Origin: SAR202 cluster bacterium Casp-Chloro-G4
GTDB taxonomy: Bacteria; Chloroflexota; Dehalococcoidia; Lucifugimonadales; JADFKI01
Assembly (NCBI GenBank): GCA_002816705.1
Contig: MUCK01000005.1
Span: 1-32,422, forward strand
DNA length: 32,422 nt
Direction: 5' to 3'
The position numbers and the translations under genes are program-made. Shown piece after piece: positions 24,195 through 32,422 of the stretch. Under the pieces are notes generated by a model. The model was not told the origin of the DNA, searched no databases, and saw only the letters and a program-made list of their open reading frames with translations. Position 1 is the first letter of the stretch; every line of letters begins with the position of its first letter.

Positions 24195-24878
24195 CTAGCT
24201 AGTGGCCCAGTCGATACCGTTCAACACCAGCTTCTGGAATTCAGGCGTCTCGAAGCTCTGGCCGTTATGCCCCAGTAGGGTCACGAAGACCTTGCCCTGC
24301 CCAAATGAACGGGTCCAGCCTAGTGGAAATGTTCCGCCTGCCATGAACTTGGGCGAGCCGCCCCTGGAAGGCCACACATGAGTGCTTTCCTCGGCGTCGC
24401 CCGTAAGAAAGACATCGTTGCCGTCCCCCCGATACTCGATGCCCATGTAAAGCTCGTCGTTAGTAACGAAGTCTGAAATGCCTTTTGCTCCGGGATGGGC
24501 AGAGTTTTTGACGTTAACCTTGAACTGCCCATAAGGTGGGTGGTAGCTTTCGCCGGAAATCCATCCGCCGCCGGTGATGTCGTAGTACTCTCGCCATTCA
24601 GGTGGCGCAGCGCCGGCGATATGAATGCAGACGAAGCCTTTGCCGCCCTTGATGAACTCGGTCATGCCGGAGCGTTCGGCCTCCGACATAGTCATGTCGC
24701 CATCGCGCTTCGTATTGAATACCAGAGCGTCGAAACCCGCCATGCGACCGGCGTCCGCGAGCACACTGGCGTCCTCCGTGATTTCAAACTGGTGTCCCGC
24801 CCCCCTGAGGAAGGTTTCCAGAACCGGAGTGGACTCCTCATAAGGGTGAGGTCCGCCGGATAAGACTAGTAAATTCAT
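24195..24878 (-). CDS. ThuA-like (glutamine-amidotransferase-fold) protein
   Basis: Cytoplasmic protein, 227 aa, with the ThuA pattern: MNLLVLSGGPHPYEEST at the start, VFNTKRDGDM, GKGFVCIHIAG (about residues 77-90), the segment GESYHPPYGQF, and FVTLLGHNG near the C-terminus. Family members act in trehalose or other sugar-acid use and often have no proven catalysis; no clear catalytic triad was identified. It precedes the GDCCVxC gene on the same strand, across a gap of 132 bases. Its own upstream region is a 222-base gap that divides it from the divergent globin. Confidence 0.8.
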   Translation of the reverse strand: MNLLVLSGGPHPYEESTPVLETFLRGAGHQFEITEDASVLADAGRMAGFDALVFNTKRDGDMTMSEAERSGMTEFIKGGKGFVCIHIAGAAPPEWREYYDITGGGWISGESYHPPYGQFKVNVKNSAHPGAKGISDFVTNDELYMGIEYRGDGNDVFLTGDAEESTHVWPSRGGSPKFMAGGTFPLGWTRSFGQGKVFVTLLGHNGQSFETPEFQKLVLNGIDWATS

Positions 24879-25100
24879 GAAATTCCGCCTGTAGCGTCTT
24901 CTTTATTTGAAGGCGCCTTGTTCGTCGATGGCTGCAAGTTTATCACCCAGGAATATCCTGGTCAAGGAATGTTGTAAGTCTGTAAATTCAGTACCTCGAC
25001 ATAACCAATAGTGATGTTGTTGTCGTTTCAAGGGCCTTACGATGCGTCCAATTTCAGATAAGAACATAAACAGAAAACCCTCTTTGGAAGGAGAATTCTC

Positions 25101-25537
25101 GTGGAGCCTCAACAGATTACGCTGGTGCAGGAAAGCTGGGATAAGGTGGTCCCGATAGCAGACAAAGCTGCGGAGCTCTTCTACGGAAAGCTTTTCGAGA
25201 TGGACCCTTCCGTCGAAGCCTTGTTTGAGATCGAAGCCGAGGAGCAGGGCAAAAGCTAATGAAAACCATCAACTTGGCAGTTCGTGGCTTGAACAAGCCT
25301 GAGGCGCTTGTCCTGGTCTTAAAGGAGTTGGGACGCCGCCATCTAAACTACGGGGTGCAAGACGAGCACTACGACACCGTCGCCGGGGCGCTGCTCTGGA
25401 CCCTGGAACAGGGTTTGGGTGAGGCCTTCACAGACGAAGTTAAGGAGGCCTGGACCGCAGCCTACGTGCTAATGGCAGGCGTAATGAAAGACGCTGCCGC
25501 TGCCGTTAACTCCGAGCATGCAGGGCTGGAAGCCTAG
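25101..25537 (+). CDS. Single-domain globin, interrupted by a frameshift
   Basis: Oxygen/NO-binding haemoglobin of the bacterial single-domain type. GTG 25101 follows a strong GGAAGGAG (25086-25093, 7-base spacer). Helix A-D residues read ITLVQESWDKVVPIADKAAE, then FYGKLFEMDPSVEALF, followed by EEQGK. The frame meets a TAA at 25257-25259, but the second frame (ATG 25259) continues without a break with KTINLAVRGL, the proximal histidine in ELGRRHLNYGV and the C-terminal ALLWTLEQGLGEAF. Adding one A to the run of four (25251-25254) joins the two as EEQGKKLMKT. The restored length of about 145 aa is normal. It is either a sequencing error, true decay or slippage. Confidence 0.85.
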
Positions 25538-25558
25538 TTTAATAAGCACTGGTTAAAT

Positions 25559-25598
25559 AAAACGCCGGGTTCCCTTCTTAGGGTAACCCGGCGTTTTT
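25559..25598. terminator. Strong bidirectional intrinsic terminator
   Basis: AAAACGCCGGGTT (25559-25571) pairs with AACCCGGCGTTTT (25585-25597); an inner CCCT/AGGG step extends the stem with a single bulged T. T-rich bases follow on the + strand and A-rich bases precede, so it can end both the globin and the NHL gene transcripts. Confidence 0.85.
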
Positions 25599-25632
25599 GT
25601 TTACCTAAAATTCAGAGGGTTTTGACCTTGAC

Positions 25633-26694
25633 CTACTTGACCACCCTGATGCGGTGATTCTCGCTGTCGGCTATGTACATTGCGTCGTGACTATCGGCAA
25701 CGATGCCATGAGGCCTGGCTAAACCTGCCTGGAGGGCATCACCGCCATCCCCTTCCGTACCCCTGTGACCGCCGGCAACAGTGTCGATAATGCCAGTTGA
25801 TACGTCCAACTTGCGGATCGCATGGTTTTCCGTATCCACGATGAGCACATTGCCCTGTCTGTCACATCGGATTGCCTTTGGCCCGTTGAATACGACGCCA
25901 ATGGCTGGCCCACCGTCGCCGGAGTAGCCCTTTTCGCCATTTCCGGCTATCAATGTGATGATCCCCGATGCGTCCACTTTACGTAGGGTGCCGCCCTCTC
26001 GCTCGCATATGTATGTGTTGCCCTTGCCGTCCGCGCAGATGGCTCTCGCACCGAAAATACCGGCCTCAGTGGCCTTGCCTCCATCGCCGGTGTGCTCTTT
26101 TTCGCCGGTGCCTGCAAACGTGGTCATCAGTCCGCTGGCCAGGTCCAACCTGCGAACCCGCTGGTCCTGAATATCTGCGATCAGCAGGCCACCAACGCCG
26201 TCTAACACACAGTCGTTGGGCTCTCGCATCTGGGCCTGGGTTGCGGGTCCGCCGTCCCCGCTGTAGCCTACGGTGCCGTTGCCCGCCACGGTAGTGATGG
26301 TGCCGGTGCCTACATCGACCTTCCTTATCGAAGGGTTGAAACGCTGCAGCAGGTAGACGTGCCCCTGGGTATCAACCTGAATAGCGTAAATCTCGTCTAT
26401 GCTGGCCTCGGTGGCCGGGCCGCCGTCTCCGGTGTAACCTTGCTCGCCATTACCAGCGAAGGTTGTGATTTCGCCGCTCTGCATGTCTACCCTGCGTACC
26501 CTGTAGTTAAAGCAGTCCGCGATGTACAGGTAGTGTTCCTGGGGGTCGAACTCTACGTGAAAGGGATTGTCCATCAGGGCCGAGGTGGCCCGCCCGCCAT
26601 CGCCCGCGTAGCCCTGCATGCCGTTTCCTGCCAAGCTGCTGATTCTTAAAGCCATTGGTATTGGGTACCTCGTGTCTGTGGAATAATTAGCCAT
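25633..26694 (-). CDS. NHL-repeat beta-propeller protein
   Basis: Six-bladed propeller in which AGNGxxGYxGDGGPAT-like units recur about every 55 residues, with conserved blade elements IADxxNxRVRRVD. The last two copies are less regular (AGGHRGTEGDGGDA). Such propellers bind peptide, sugar or RNA partners; no enzyme residue is seen. The frame is open from an ATG at 26805, but the repeats begin at Met51 of that reading (26655). ATG 26694, which gives 353 aa, is given here as a compromise because the longer N-terminus is unlike any propeller. No signal peptide is visible with any of these starts, so location is uncertain. It follows the acyltransferase fusion. Confidence 0.8.
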   Translation of the reverse strand: MANYSTDTRYPIPMALRISSLAGNGMQGYAGDGGRATSALMDNPFHVEFDPQEHYLYIADCFNYRVRRVDMQSGEITTFAGNGEQGYTGDGGPATEASIDEIYAIQVDTQGHVYLLQRFNPSIRKVDVGTGTITTVAGNGTVGYSGDGGPATQAQMREPNDCVLDGVGGLLIADIQDQRVRRLDLASGLMTTFAGTGEKEHTGDGGKATEAGIFGARAICADGKGNTYICEREGGTLRKVDASGIITLIAGNGEKGYSGDGGPAIGVVFNGPKAIRCDRQGNVLIVDTENHAIRKLDVSTGIIDTVAGGHRGTEGDGGDALQAGLARPHGIVADSHDAMYIADSENHRIRVVK

Positions 26695-26813
26695 GTGAAG
26701 GTCTAGGTGGGCAACCAGTTTAGGCTGCCCGGCAAGCCCCCGGATGGCGTGCTCCATTTTAGCCCACTGAGATGCCCGGTAACAATATGACCTCAATTGC
26801 CGCATACGGGCGA

Positions 26814-29331
26814 CTAAGAGGCGATATTGCCGCCCGAGAGGTGCAATTCTCTTACAGCACTCTCTATGCCTCTGGTGGCCTCCTCGTACGTCGTGCCTGG
26901 GGTGAAAGTGATTGGTTTACCGAACTGAACTGTGACGTGCTCACGGAAGGGGAACCATCTGCTTCCGCGCCGCTTTGTGCAGGTCAGGCCTACGGGCACC
27001 ACCGGTGTGTTGGACTCAACGCAGAGTAGCCCTGTGCCGCTCTGGAACTTCAGCATGGGCTGGCCTACATGCTGGTCACCCTCCGGGAATATGACGACGT
27101 TCCAACCGGAGTCCATCATGTGGCCAAGATGCTCCAGGCTGGGGCGAATTGCGTTTTCGCGTGAAAGAGGGAAGGCGTTGGCCACCACGTAGGCCGCGGT
27201 GCCCAGCCATTTCTTCGCAAAAGTAATCTCTGCCGCTGCCGCAAATGAGAGCTGACGCCTGTACTTGCGTGGCGTTACTTTGGTAATGACTAAGCTGTCC
27301 CACTGGATTGCATTGTGGTTGGCAGCAAATAAAGAGGGCCCGTGGAGAGACGCTAGATTCTCCGTTCCGGACTTGGTGGCCTTGTACATTATCGTGAGTA
27401 TCGGGAAAGGCAGGGAATGGTGTAGTAGTTCCCTGACCCATTTAAACCAGAGAGTTATGGGCCACTTGTAAAATCGTGGCAGATTCGCCGTGGCCTCCTG
27501 CTGCGAATCGATCATGACTTCCAACTGGGCCACCGTAGTCGGGGACGATACCAGCGACTCGTCTATGTACACCCCCAGTTCCTGCTCTATGGAAGAGAGA
27601 AGCTCCACGCGGCCCAACGAATCGAGACCCAGGTCGTTGCCGACTGTCATGCCCGGCGTTATTTCCAACGCAGGAATGCCGGACACCCTGGCCAACAGGC
27701 CAAGCAGCGTCACCGGGCCAGCGTTGCCACTGGATTGAACGGCCACGGCCGATTCCGAATTGCCCGCGGCCAAATTCGACAAGTACTCGATAACGTCGTT
27801 CTTCTTGACCTTTAGCGTGTGAGTGCGCGGGAAGTCTTCCTCCGGCCAGATGGTGAAGCCCCGGATCTGCTGGTGCTCGGTCATGCGCTGATTAACGGCC
27901 TCGACGGCGGACGCCGCGCCGTCGGCATTGGCAACCAGCGCCGCGTGAACCTCCTGGCCTGATGAGCCGGGCATGCCCACGACGGCTGCATCGGTTACGC
28001 CGGTTTCCTGTCTCAGTTCAGCTTCAATGTCGTCGGGAATGACGTTCTGGCCATTGGGCAGCACTATTATGTCTTTTTTGCGGCCCATGATGTGCAGGAA
28101 GCCCTCGTCATCCACGAATCCGATATCGCCGGACTTATACCACGCGCCGTCGAATGCCTCGGCAGTATGATCTGGGGCCTGCCAGTAGCCGGGCGTGATA
28201 TTGTCACCGCGTCTCTGAATTTCGCCGTCATCTGCAATTCGGACCTCGACACCGGGTAGAGGGCGGCCTACAGAGTCGAATCTGGGTTCTTTTACAGTGT
28301 GGGAGCTAATACCGGGCGACGCTTCTGTTGCGCCATAGCCTTGGAGTACTTTCACACCGATTAGGTTCCACTTCTGGCCCATGTCTGCGTCGAGGGCTGC
28401 ACCACCGGACACGATGTACTCCAGATGGCCCCCAAAGCGAGCGTGTACTTTCTTGAATAATCGGCGTCGAATTGGATGGGGCAAATGCTTGGCCAGAGAC
28501 AGCATCCTAAGCCAGATTGTGGTCTTGCCCTGGCGCTCCACTTCAGCCTCGATGCCGTTCATGAACAGCTCCAAGGCCTGAGGCACCAGGAGCATCATCG
28601 TTAACTTGCGTTCCTGCATTATTTTGAACAGGATGGTGGGCTGCCGGCTAATGGCAAACGTAATGCTGGCTCCGCCGCCTAGCCCCATTATCATGCAGCC
28701 CATTTGCTCGAACATGTGGCTTAATGGGAGCAGGGAGAGCAGTCGATACCCACGGGGGTTGGGAATTACATGCTGGAGGATGGAGCCGAGATTGGCCATC
28801 AGGTTGCCGTGCGTGAGCATAACCCCTTTGGGATCGCCGGTGGTCCCGGACGTGTACATGATTTCCGCCACGTCGTCGGAAGACAGCGGCACCTCTGAAG
28901 GCTCTGGTAGCTGATAGGTCAGCGCTTCCAGGTTCTCGAAGTGTAAGGCGGGTATTCCAAGCGGCTCTGTGTCAAAGGCTGGCATGCTTGAAGTAAGCGC
29001 CAACACTGGCTGAGACTGGTTGACGACGTGCCGCAGGAAATCCTGGGTGGACCTGATGTCGATGGGAACGATAATGGCCCCTGCGCGAACGCATCCAAAG
29101 AACGCGAACACCCATTGTGGGCAGTTGGGCCCCCAGATAATCACCCTGTCGCCCTTCTGGATACCCTTGCTTTGTAGGAGGGTGGCGACGCGACCACTGA
29201 CTTCCCAAAGCTCCTGGTAGCTGGTGACGGGGTAGCGGAATCCGGGCTTGAACAGCAGGGCTGGAGGAATACTTCTCAGAAGATTCCCTCAGCATGTCGG
29301 ATAGTGTTTGGAGCATTTGGGGTGTCTCCAA
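26814..29331 (-). CDS. Adenylation-ACP-acyltransferase fusion, frameshifted near its 5' end
   Basis: Multidomain lipid enzyme. TTG 29331 begins METPQMLQTLSDMLRESSEKY, then the frame must shift (29260-29271) to reach PALLFKPGFRYPVTSYQELW. The main frame continues 776 residues from 29144. Residue numbers below count from there. The AMP-binding motif is YTSGTTGDPKG (97-107), with GYGATEAS (269-276), YKSGD and GRKKDII. A phosphopantetheine site is GLDSLG (Ser509). A PlsC-type domain follows, with FPEG (686-689) and PVVPVG, but its HX4D motif reads H610-NAIQW-D616, one residue longer. The order A-ACP-acyltransferase suggests activating a fatty acid, holding it and transferring it to a lysolipid or glycerol, an analogue of Aas with reversed order (inference). 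Confidence 0.8.
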
Positions 29332-29384
29332 TCTATTCCCGGCGAGGCACCTGTCGATTATTCAACAGGTGCCTCATGAAGAGA

Positions 29385-31229
29385 CTACGTGGCTTTCCCC
29401 TTAGCTCTGCTACCAGTTCGCCTCAGGCGGTGTCGCGCCAATGTGGACAGTTCTCGTTTACGGAGCCTGTAGTTCTTGGGTGTGACTTCCACCAGCTCAT
29501 CTGGAGCGATGAATTCCAGCGCCTCTTCAAGGCTCATCTTAATTACGGGACTAAGTCGGATGGATATGTCCGAGGTTGAAGACCGTACGTTGGTCAGCTT
29601 CTTTTCCTTGCAGACGTTAATTTCGAGAGCTTCCAACCTGGGGTGGACCCCAACGATCATGCCTTCGTACACCGGCGTGCTGGGCTCTATGAAGGTTCCG
29701 CCACGTACCTGGGCGTTTAGTAGGCCGTTTATCACGGCAATGCCGGACTCCGAGGCTATTATTACGCCGGAATCCGTGTCCTTAACTTCACCAACCATCG
29801 GCTTGTATTCTGTGAATATGCTGCTCATTACGCCGTGGCCCCTGGTGGACCGCAGGAATTGTGAGCGGAAACCAATAAGACCCCGTGTCGGTATGTTGTA
29901 CTCTAACCTTACGTTGCCGTTGGTGTCGTTTTTCATATCGGTTAGTTGTGCCAGACGTCCGGAAAGGTCCTCCGTCAGGCTACCGATGTACTCTGATTTA
30001 CTATCGATTGTAAGAACCTCGTATGGCTCATGGCGGCGACCGTCTACCATCTTGGTAACAGGCTCAGGACGGGATACCTGGAACTCGAAATCCTCTCGCC
30101 TCATGGTCTCCACCAGAATCGAAAGGTGAAGCTCTCCACGACCCGATACAAGGAACTCCTCCGCGCTTTCGGTGCGCTCGACTCGCAGGCTTACATTGGT
30201 TAGCAGTTCGCGTTGCAGCCTGTCGTAAATCATGCGGGATGTGCAGAACGCTCCCTCCTTGCCCACGAAGGGTGAGGTGTTTACCCCAAAGGTCATCATG
30301 ACCGTCGGCTCCTCTATTTCGATGGGAGGAAGAGCGTCCGGTTGCTCCACCGAAGCGATAGTGTCTCCGATGGACACGTTGCTTACGCCGGCTAGGGCAA
30401 TGATATCTCCGGCTTGGGCCTCCGAGACCTCTATCCGTTGCAAACCATGGAATACGAATAGCTTCTCCAACTTGTGGCGCGTGGGTACCCCGTCCCTCCC
30501 GATATGGGCAACCGTATCCCCGGCTTTCAGATTGCCTCGGAAGACTCGTCCGACGGCAATCTGACCGATATAGTTGTCGTAGTCAAGTGCCGCCACAAGC
30601 ATCTGAAGGGGACCTTCCGCTACTTCTGGGGCTGGAATGGTTTCCAGAATGGCGTCAAAAAGGGGAGTTAGATCAACTCTTGGGTCCTCCATATTCGCCA
30701 TTGCGTAGCCGTTCCGCGCAGAAGCGTACAAGATTGGGAAGTCCAACTGATCGTCCGTTATTGCAAGCTCAAGAAACAGGTCTTGCACCAACTCCACAAC
30801 TTCTTCGACCCTGGCTTCGGGCCTGTCTATCTTGTTGATGAGGACTATGGCCTTGACGTTTTCTTGCATTGCCTGCTTCAGAACGTACCTAGTTTGAGGC
30901 ATAGGGCCATCTACGGCGTCGACCAGCAAAAGGCAGCCGTCCGCCATATTCATGATGCGCTGAACTTCACCGCTAAAGTCGGCATGGCCCGGGGTATCGA
31001 TAATGTTGATCTTCACGCCTTTGAAGTTCACGGCGGTGTTCTTCGACAGAATGGTTATGCCGCGTTCGCGCTCCAGCGGGTTGCTATCCATTATTAGCTC
31101 GCCAATTTCTTGGTTGACGCGAAAGACATGCCCCTGTTTTAGAAGGGCGTCTACCAGCGTCGTCTTTCCGTGGTCGACGTGGGCTATTATGGCGAGATTT
31201 CTTATATTCTGATTCGTGGAAGCTTGCAT
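29385..31229 (-). CDS. typA: Translational GTPase TypA/BipA
   Basis: Ribosome-binding GTPase of 614 aa, the usual length. G1 is AHVDHGKTT (16-24), G3 DTPGHADF, and G4 NKID. The EF-G-like domain III-V and the BipA-specific C-terminus are complete ([28 protein letters not shown]). It aids 50S assembly and growth in cold or stress (family knowledge). ATG 31229 with GGAG upstream. Confidence 0.95.
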   Translation of the reverse strand: MQASTNQNIRNLAIIAHVDHGKTTLVDALLKQGHVFRVNQEIGELIMDSNPLERERGITILSKNTAVNFKGVKINIIDTPGHADFSGEVQRIMNMADGCLLLVDAVDGPMPQTRYVLKQAMQENVKAIVLINKIDRPEARVEEVVELVQDLFLELAITDDQLDFPILYASARNGYAMANMEDPRVDLTPLFDAILETIPAPEVAEGPLQMLVAALDYDNYIGQIAVGRVFRGNLKAGDTVAHIGRDGVPTRHKLEKLFVFHGLQRIEVSEAQAGDIIALAGVSNVSIGDTIASVEQPDALPPIEIEEPTVMMTFGVNTSPFVGKEGAFCTSRMIYDRLQRELLTNVSLRVERTESAEEFLVSGRGELHLSILVETMRREDFEFQVSRPEPVTKMVDGRRHEPYEVLTIDSKSEYIGSLTEDLSGRLAQLTDMKNDTNGNVRLEYNIPTRGLIGFRSQFLRSTRGHGVMSSIFTEYKPMVGEVKDTDSGVIIASESGIAVINGLLNAQVRGGTFIEPSTPVYEGMIVGVHPRLEALEINVCKEKKLTNVRSSTSDISIRLSPVIKMSLEEALEFIAPDELVEVTPKNYRLRKRELSTLARHRLRRTGSRAKGKAT

Positions 31230-31817
31230 TCTTCTCCAGTTATGGCAGGAAATGCCAATAATATTGAGCTATCTAGATTGTCCGGGTTTGTTGTGAACAA
31301 TTTACGGTCAACCTATTTATTGGACCGTTTCAGAGGCACAGCAAACGAAATCTGTCTCTTAAAGCTCTGCTAGAAACAGCTTAACCTATTAATTATATGT
31401 GGGATTTCGTACATATGCACCTTATTATCTACTATCCATTTGCTTGATTAGTCGAACGTACTGTTCAAGAGGGGGGCTGGAGGGAATTCATAGATGATGC
31501 GGGTCCAGGCATTGGCACTCTTTTGCTTCGCTGCCTGTGAGCGGGGCAGTAGGCGATTATGGGTCTGCGCAGGCTGATTTCATAACAGGCCAAAGAGGGT
31601 TAGGGCTCTTAATAGAGGGATGGATGGGTGGCCGGTCGCTCACGGGAGGTCATAAGCCGCCAATCGGCAAAAAAAAGAAGACCGAGCATTTAGGGTTTCG
31701 GCTTTCCCGTAATGCATCGGCCTTTGAAGCTTCTCACAGAAACTCTGATCAACATGGTCGGGCGCAAATTGCTTGACGCCCGAGAACCACGTGAGAGGAT
31801 AGGCTATGCCTCCGCGC
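31230..31817. other. 588-base gap between the response regulator and typA
   Basis: The part next to typA (about 31230-31450) is A-T rich and probably holds the typA promoter and leader, but I found no spacing-correct -35/-10 pair. From 31669 there is a minus-strand terminator for the response regulator. The remaining stretch (31450-31660) is G-rich and shows no convincing frame; the 79-codon + frame at 31537 has no ribosome-binding site and overlaps the terminator. Confidence 0.4.
31669..31720 (-). terminator. Intrinsic terminator of the response-regulator transcript
   Basis: On the minus strand CCGATGCATT (31711-31720) and the following GGG pair with CCC and AATGC-CGG (31682-31695), leaving a 10-base loop. 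Then comes TCTTCTTTTTTTT (A-run 31669-31676 on the + strand). It lies about 100 bases after the response-regulator stop. Confidence 0.75.
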
Positions 31818-32288
31818 CTAGTACGAGGCTGTAACGCCTTCGCTCCTGTCCTTCTCCAATGCCGCAGCGACGCGCTGCAGTAGGTCGGACATATCGATGG
31901 GTTTCGCAAGAAAACCCTCGATTGAATTGCCCAATAGTTTAACAATGAGCATTTTCTCGACCTGTTGCCCAGAACCCGATATCATCAAGATCGGAATTTC
32001 GTCCATCAGTCGAACGATCTTGCAGAATTCGTACCCGTTCATTCTGGGCATGTCCAGGTCGGATATGATCAGGTCTGGCCGCTCCTGATAAACCATTTTC
32101 AGGCCGTGCGCGCCATCGTCGGCTACCTGGACTTCGTATCCTTCGGTTTCGAGGACAGCTGAGTAAAGCCTTTGAATTGCCGCATCGTCATCTACGACTA
32201 GTATCTTCTTAGCCACTTCCGTATCTCCGTTTAATTTAGTCTTGGAGTCCGAGCTGTAGCCCTGGTTCGTATTCGGCATTTCGTTCAT
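31818..32288 (-). CDS. Stand-alone response regulator (receiver domain only)
   Basis: Single REC domain, 156 aa, without a DNA-binding output. The phospho-acceptor is Asp77 (ISDLDMPRMNG), the acidic pocket is Asp33-34 (VVDDD), the switch Ser is 104 (ISGSG) and the Lys is 129 (LAKPI). A long hydrophilic N-terminus of about 26 residues precedes the domain. The ATG overlaps the upstream gene's TAA by one base (TAATG), which supports this start. An alternative GTG at 32213 has GGAG eight bases upstream and would give 131 aa; internal initiation there is possible. Such receivers usually signal by protein contact; the partner kinase is not visible. Confidence 0.88.
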   Translation of the reverse strand: MNEMPNTNQGYSSDSKTKLNGDTEVAKKILVVDDDAAIQRLYSAVLETEGYEVQVADDGAHGLKMVYQERPDLIISDLDMPRMNGYEFCKIVRLMDEIPILMISGSGQQVEKMLIVKLLGNSIEGFLAKPIDMSDLLQRVAAALEKDRSEGVTASY

Positions 32289-32422
32289 TATCCGTTCTTG
32301 CCATTGCCAGTGTTTCCAGCTTTCTTTACTAGGTCAACATTGCCCTCATTGGCAGGCGCGTTGCCATTTTGGGTACTGCCCCCATTACCATTACCGTCGT
32401 TAGCCGGCGTTGGGTCGGCGGG
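32288..32422 (-). CDS. C-terminal fragment of an Asn/Gly/Pro-rich protein (partial)
   Basis: The minus strand is open in one frame from the right edge to TAA 32288-32290; the other two frames have stops. The 44 residues visible are low complexity, rich in Asn, Gly, Ala and Pro (for example PANDGNGNGGSTQNGN), then VDLVKKAGNTGNGKNG. The stop overlaps the response-regulator ATG by one base, so both are co-translated. The bulk of the gene is outside the window and its function cannot be read. Confidence 0.6.
   Translation of the reverse strand, partial: PADPTPANDGNGNGGSTQNGNAPANEGNVDLVKKAGNTGNGKNG

Noticed and set aside
29476-30129. 217-codon open frame on the + strand opposite typA
   Set aside because: Fully antisense to a conserved GTPase, with low-complexity Ser/Arg/Thr composition and no ribosome-binding site.
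31681-31720. Resemblance to part of a c-di-GMP (GEMM) riboswitch on the minus strand (GGGAAAGCCGAAACCC)
   Set aside because: The stem followed by a run of eight T fits an intrinsic terminator, and the other riboswitch elements are absent.
31537-31776. 79-codon + strand frame in the typA/response-regulator gap
   Set aside because: No ribosome-binding site or family pattern, and it overlaps a minus-strand terminator.

Overview
The window looks like a gene-dense piece of a free-living bacterial chromosome, most likely Chloroflexota (SAR202/Dehalococcoidia-like). This is an inference from three things: a lipoprotein with a long Pro/Thr/Ala-rich stalk, a CBS-less GuaB3-type IMP dehydrogenase, and frequent TTG/GTG starts with 1-4 bp gene overlaps. 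No sequence search was possible. I see no CRISPR array, transposase, integrase, tRNA or rRNA. Both window edges cut through genes.

Layout. (1) 1-4022 (+): a tightly overlapping peptide-type ABC importer, dppB (5'-truncated), dppC, dppD, dppF. (2) 4209-4514 (+): a carboxymuconolactone-decarboxylase-fold protein without its redox cysteines, followed by a large hairpin. (3) 10802-4703 (-): queG, an Nmad3-like protein, a lipoprotein beta-propeller, a gamma-glutamyltransferase-like Ntn hydrolase and a D-2-hydroxyacid dehydrogenase, closely spaced. (4) 11342-12481 (+): guaB3 with a clear sigma70-type promoter; a perfect 13-bp terminator overlaps the end of the converging prmC. (5) 16005-12558 (-): hisS, prfA, prmC. 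(6) 16243-18730 (+): a bifunctional-looking rel followed by rpsT. (7) 19148-20588 (+): an unlisted 54-aa zinc ribbon, then rpsP-khpA-rimM. (8) 20754-23300 (+): a zinc-type ABC importer converging on a Fur/Zur repressor, with a GDCCVxC mini-protein and a ThuA-like gene behind the repressor. (9) 25101-25537 (+): a single-domain globin split by a missing A. (10) 26694-25633 and 29331-26814 (-): an NHL beta-propeller, then an adenylation/ACP/acyltransferase fusion that also carries a frameshift. (11) 31229-29385 (-): typA. (12) 32422-31818 (-): a stand-alone response-regulator receiver, coupled by a 1-bp overlap to an Asn/Gly-rich protein entering from the right edge.

How the genes work together. 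Much of the window is translation and stress housekeeping: release factor and its methylase, HisRS, ribosomal proteins, RimM, KhpA, TypA, queuosine and (p)ppGpp. Added to this are metal homeostasis and peptide or gamma-glutamyl uptake and processing. The less ordinary pieces are the queG/Nmad3-like pair, the adenylation-ACP-acyltransferase fusion with an HX5D motif, the GGT-like enzyme with altered pocket residues, and two frameshifts 4 kb apart that are either sequencing errors or real decay. I did not find a clearly new multi-gene system. The queG/Nmad3-like pair and the fusion acyltransferase are the best candidates for a closer look.
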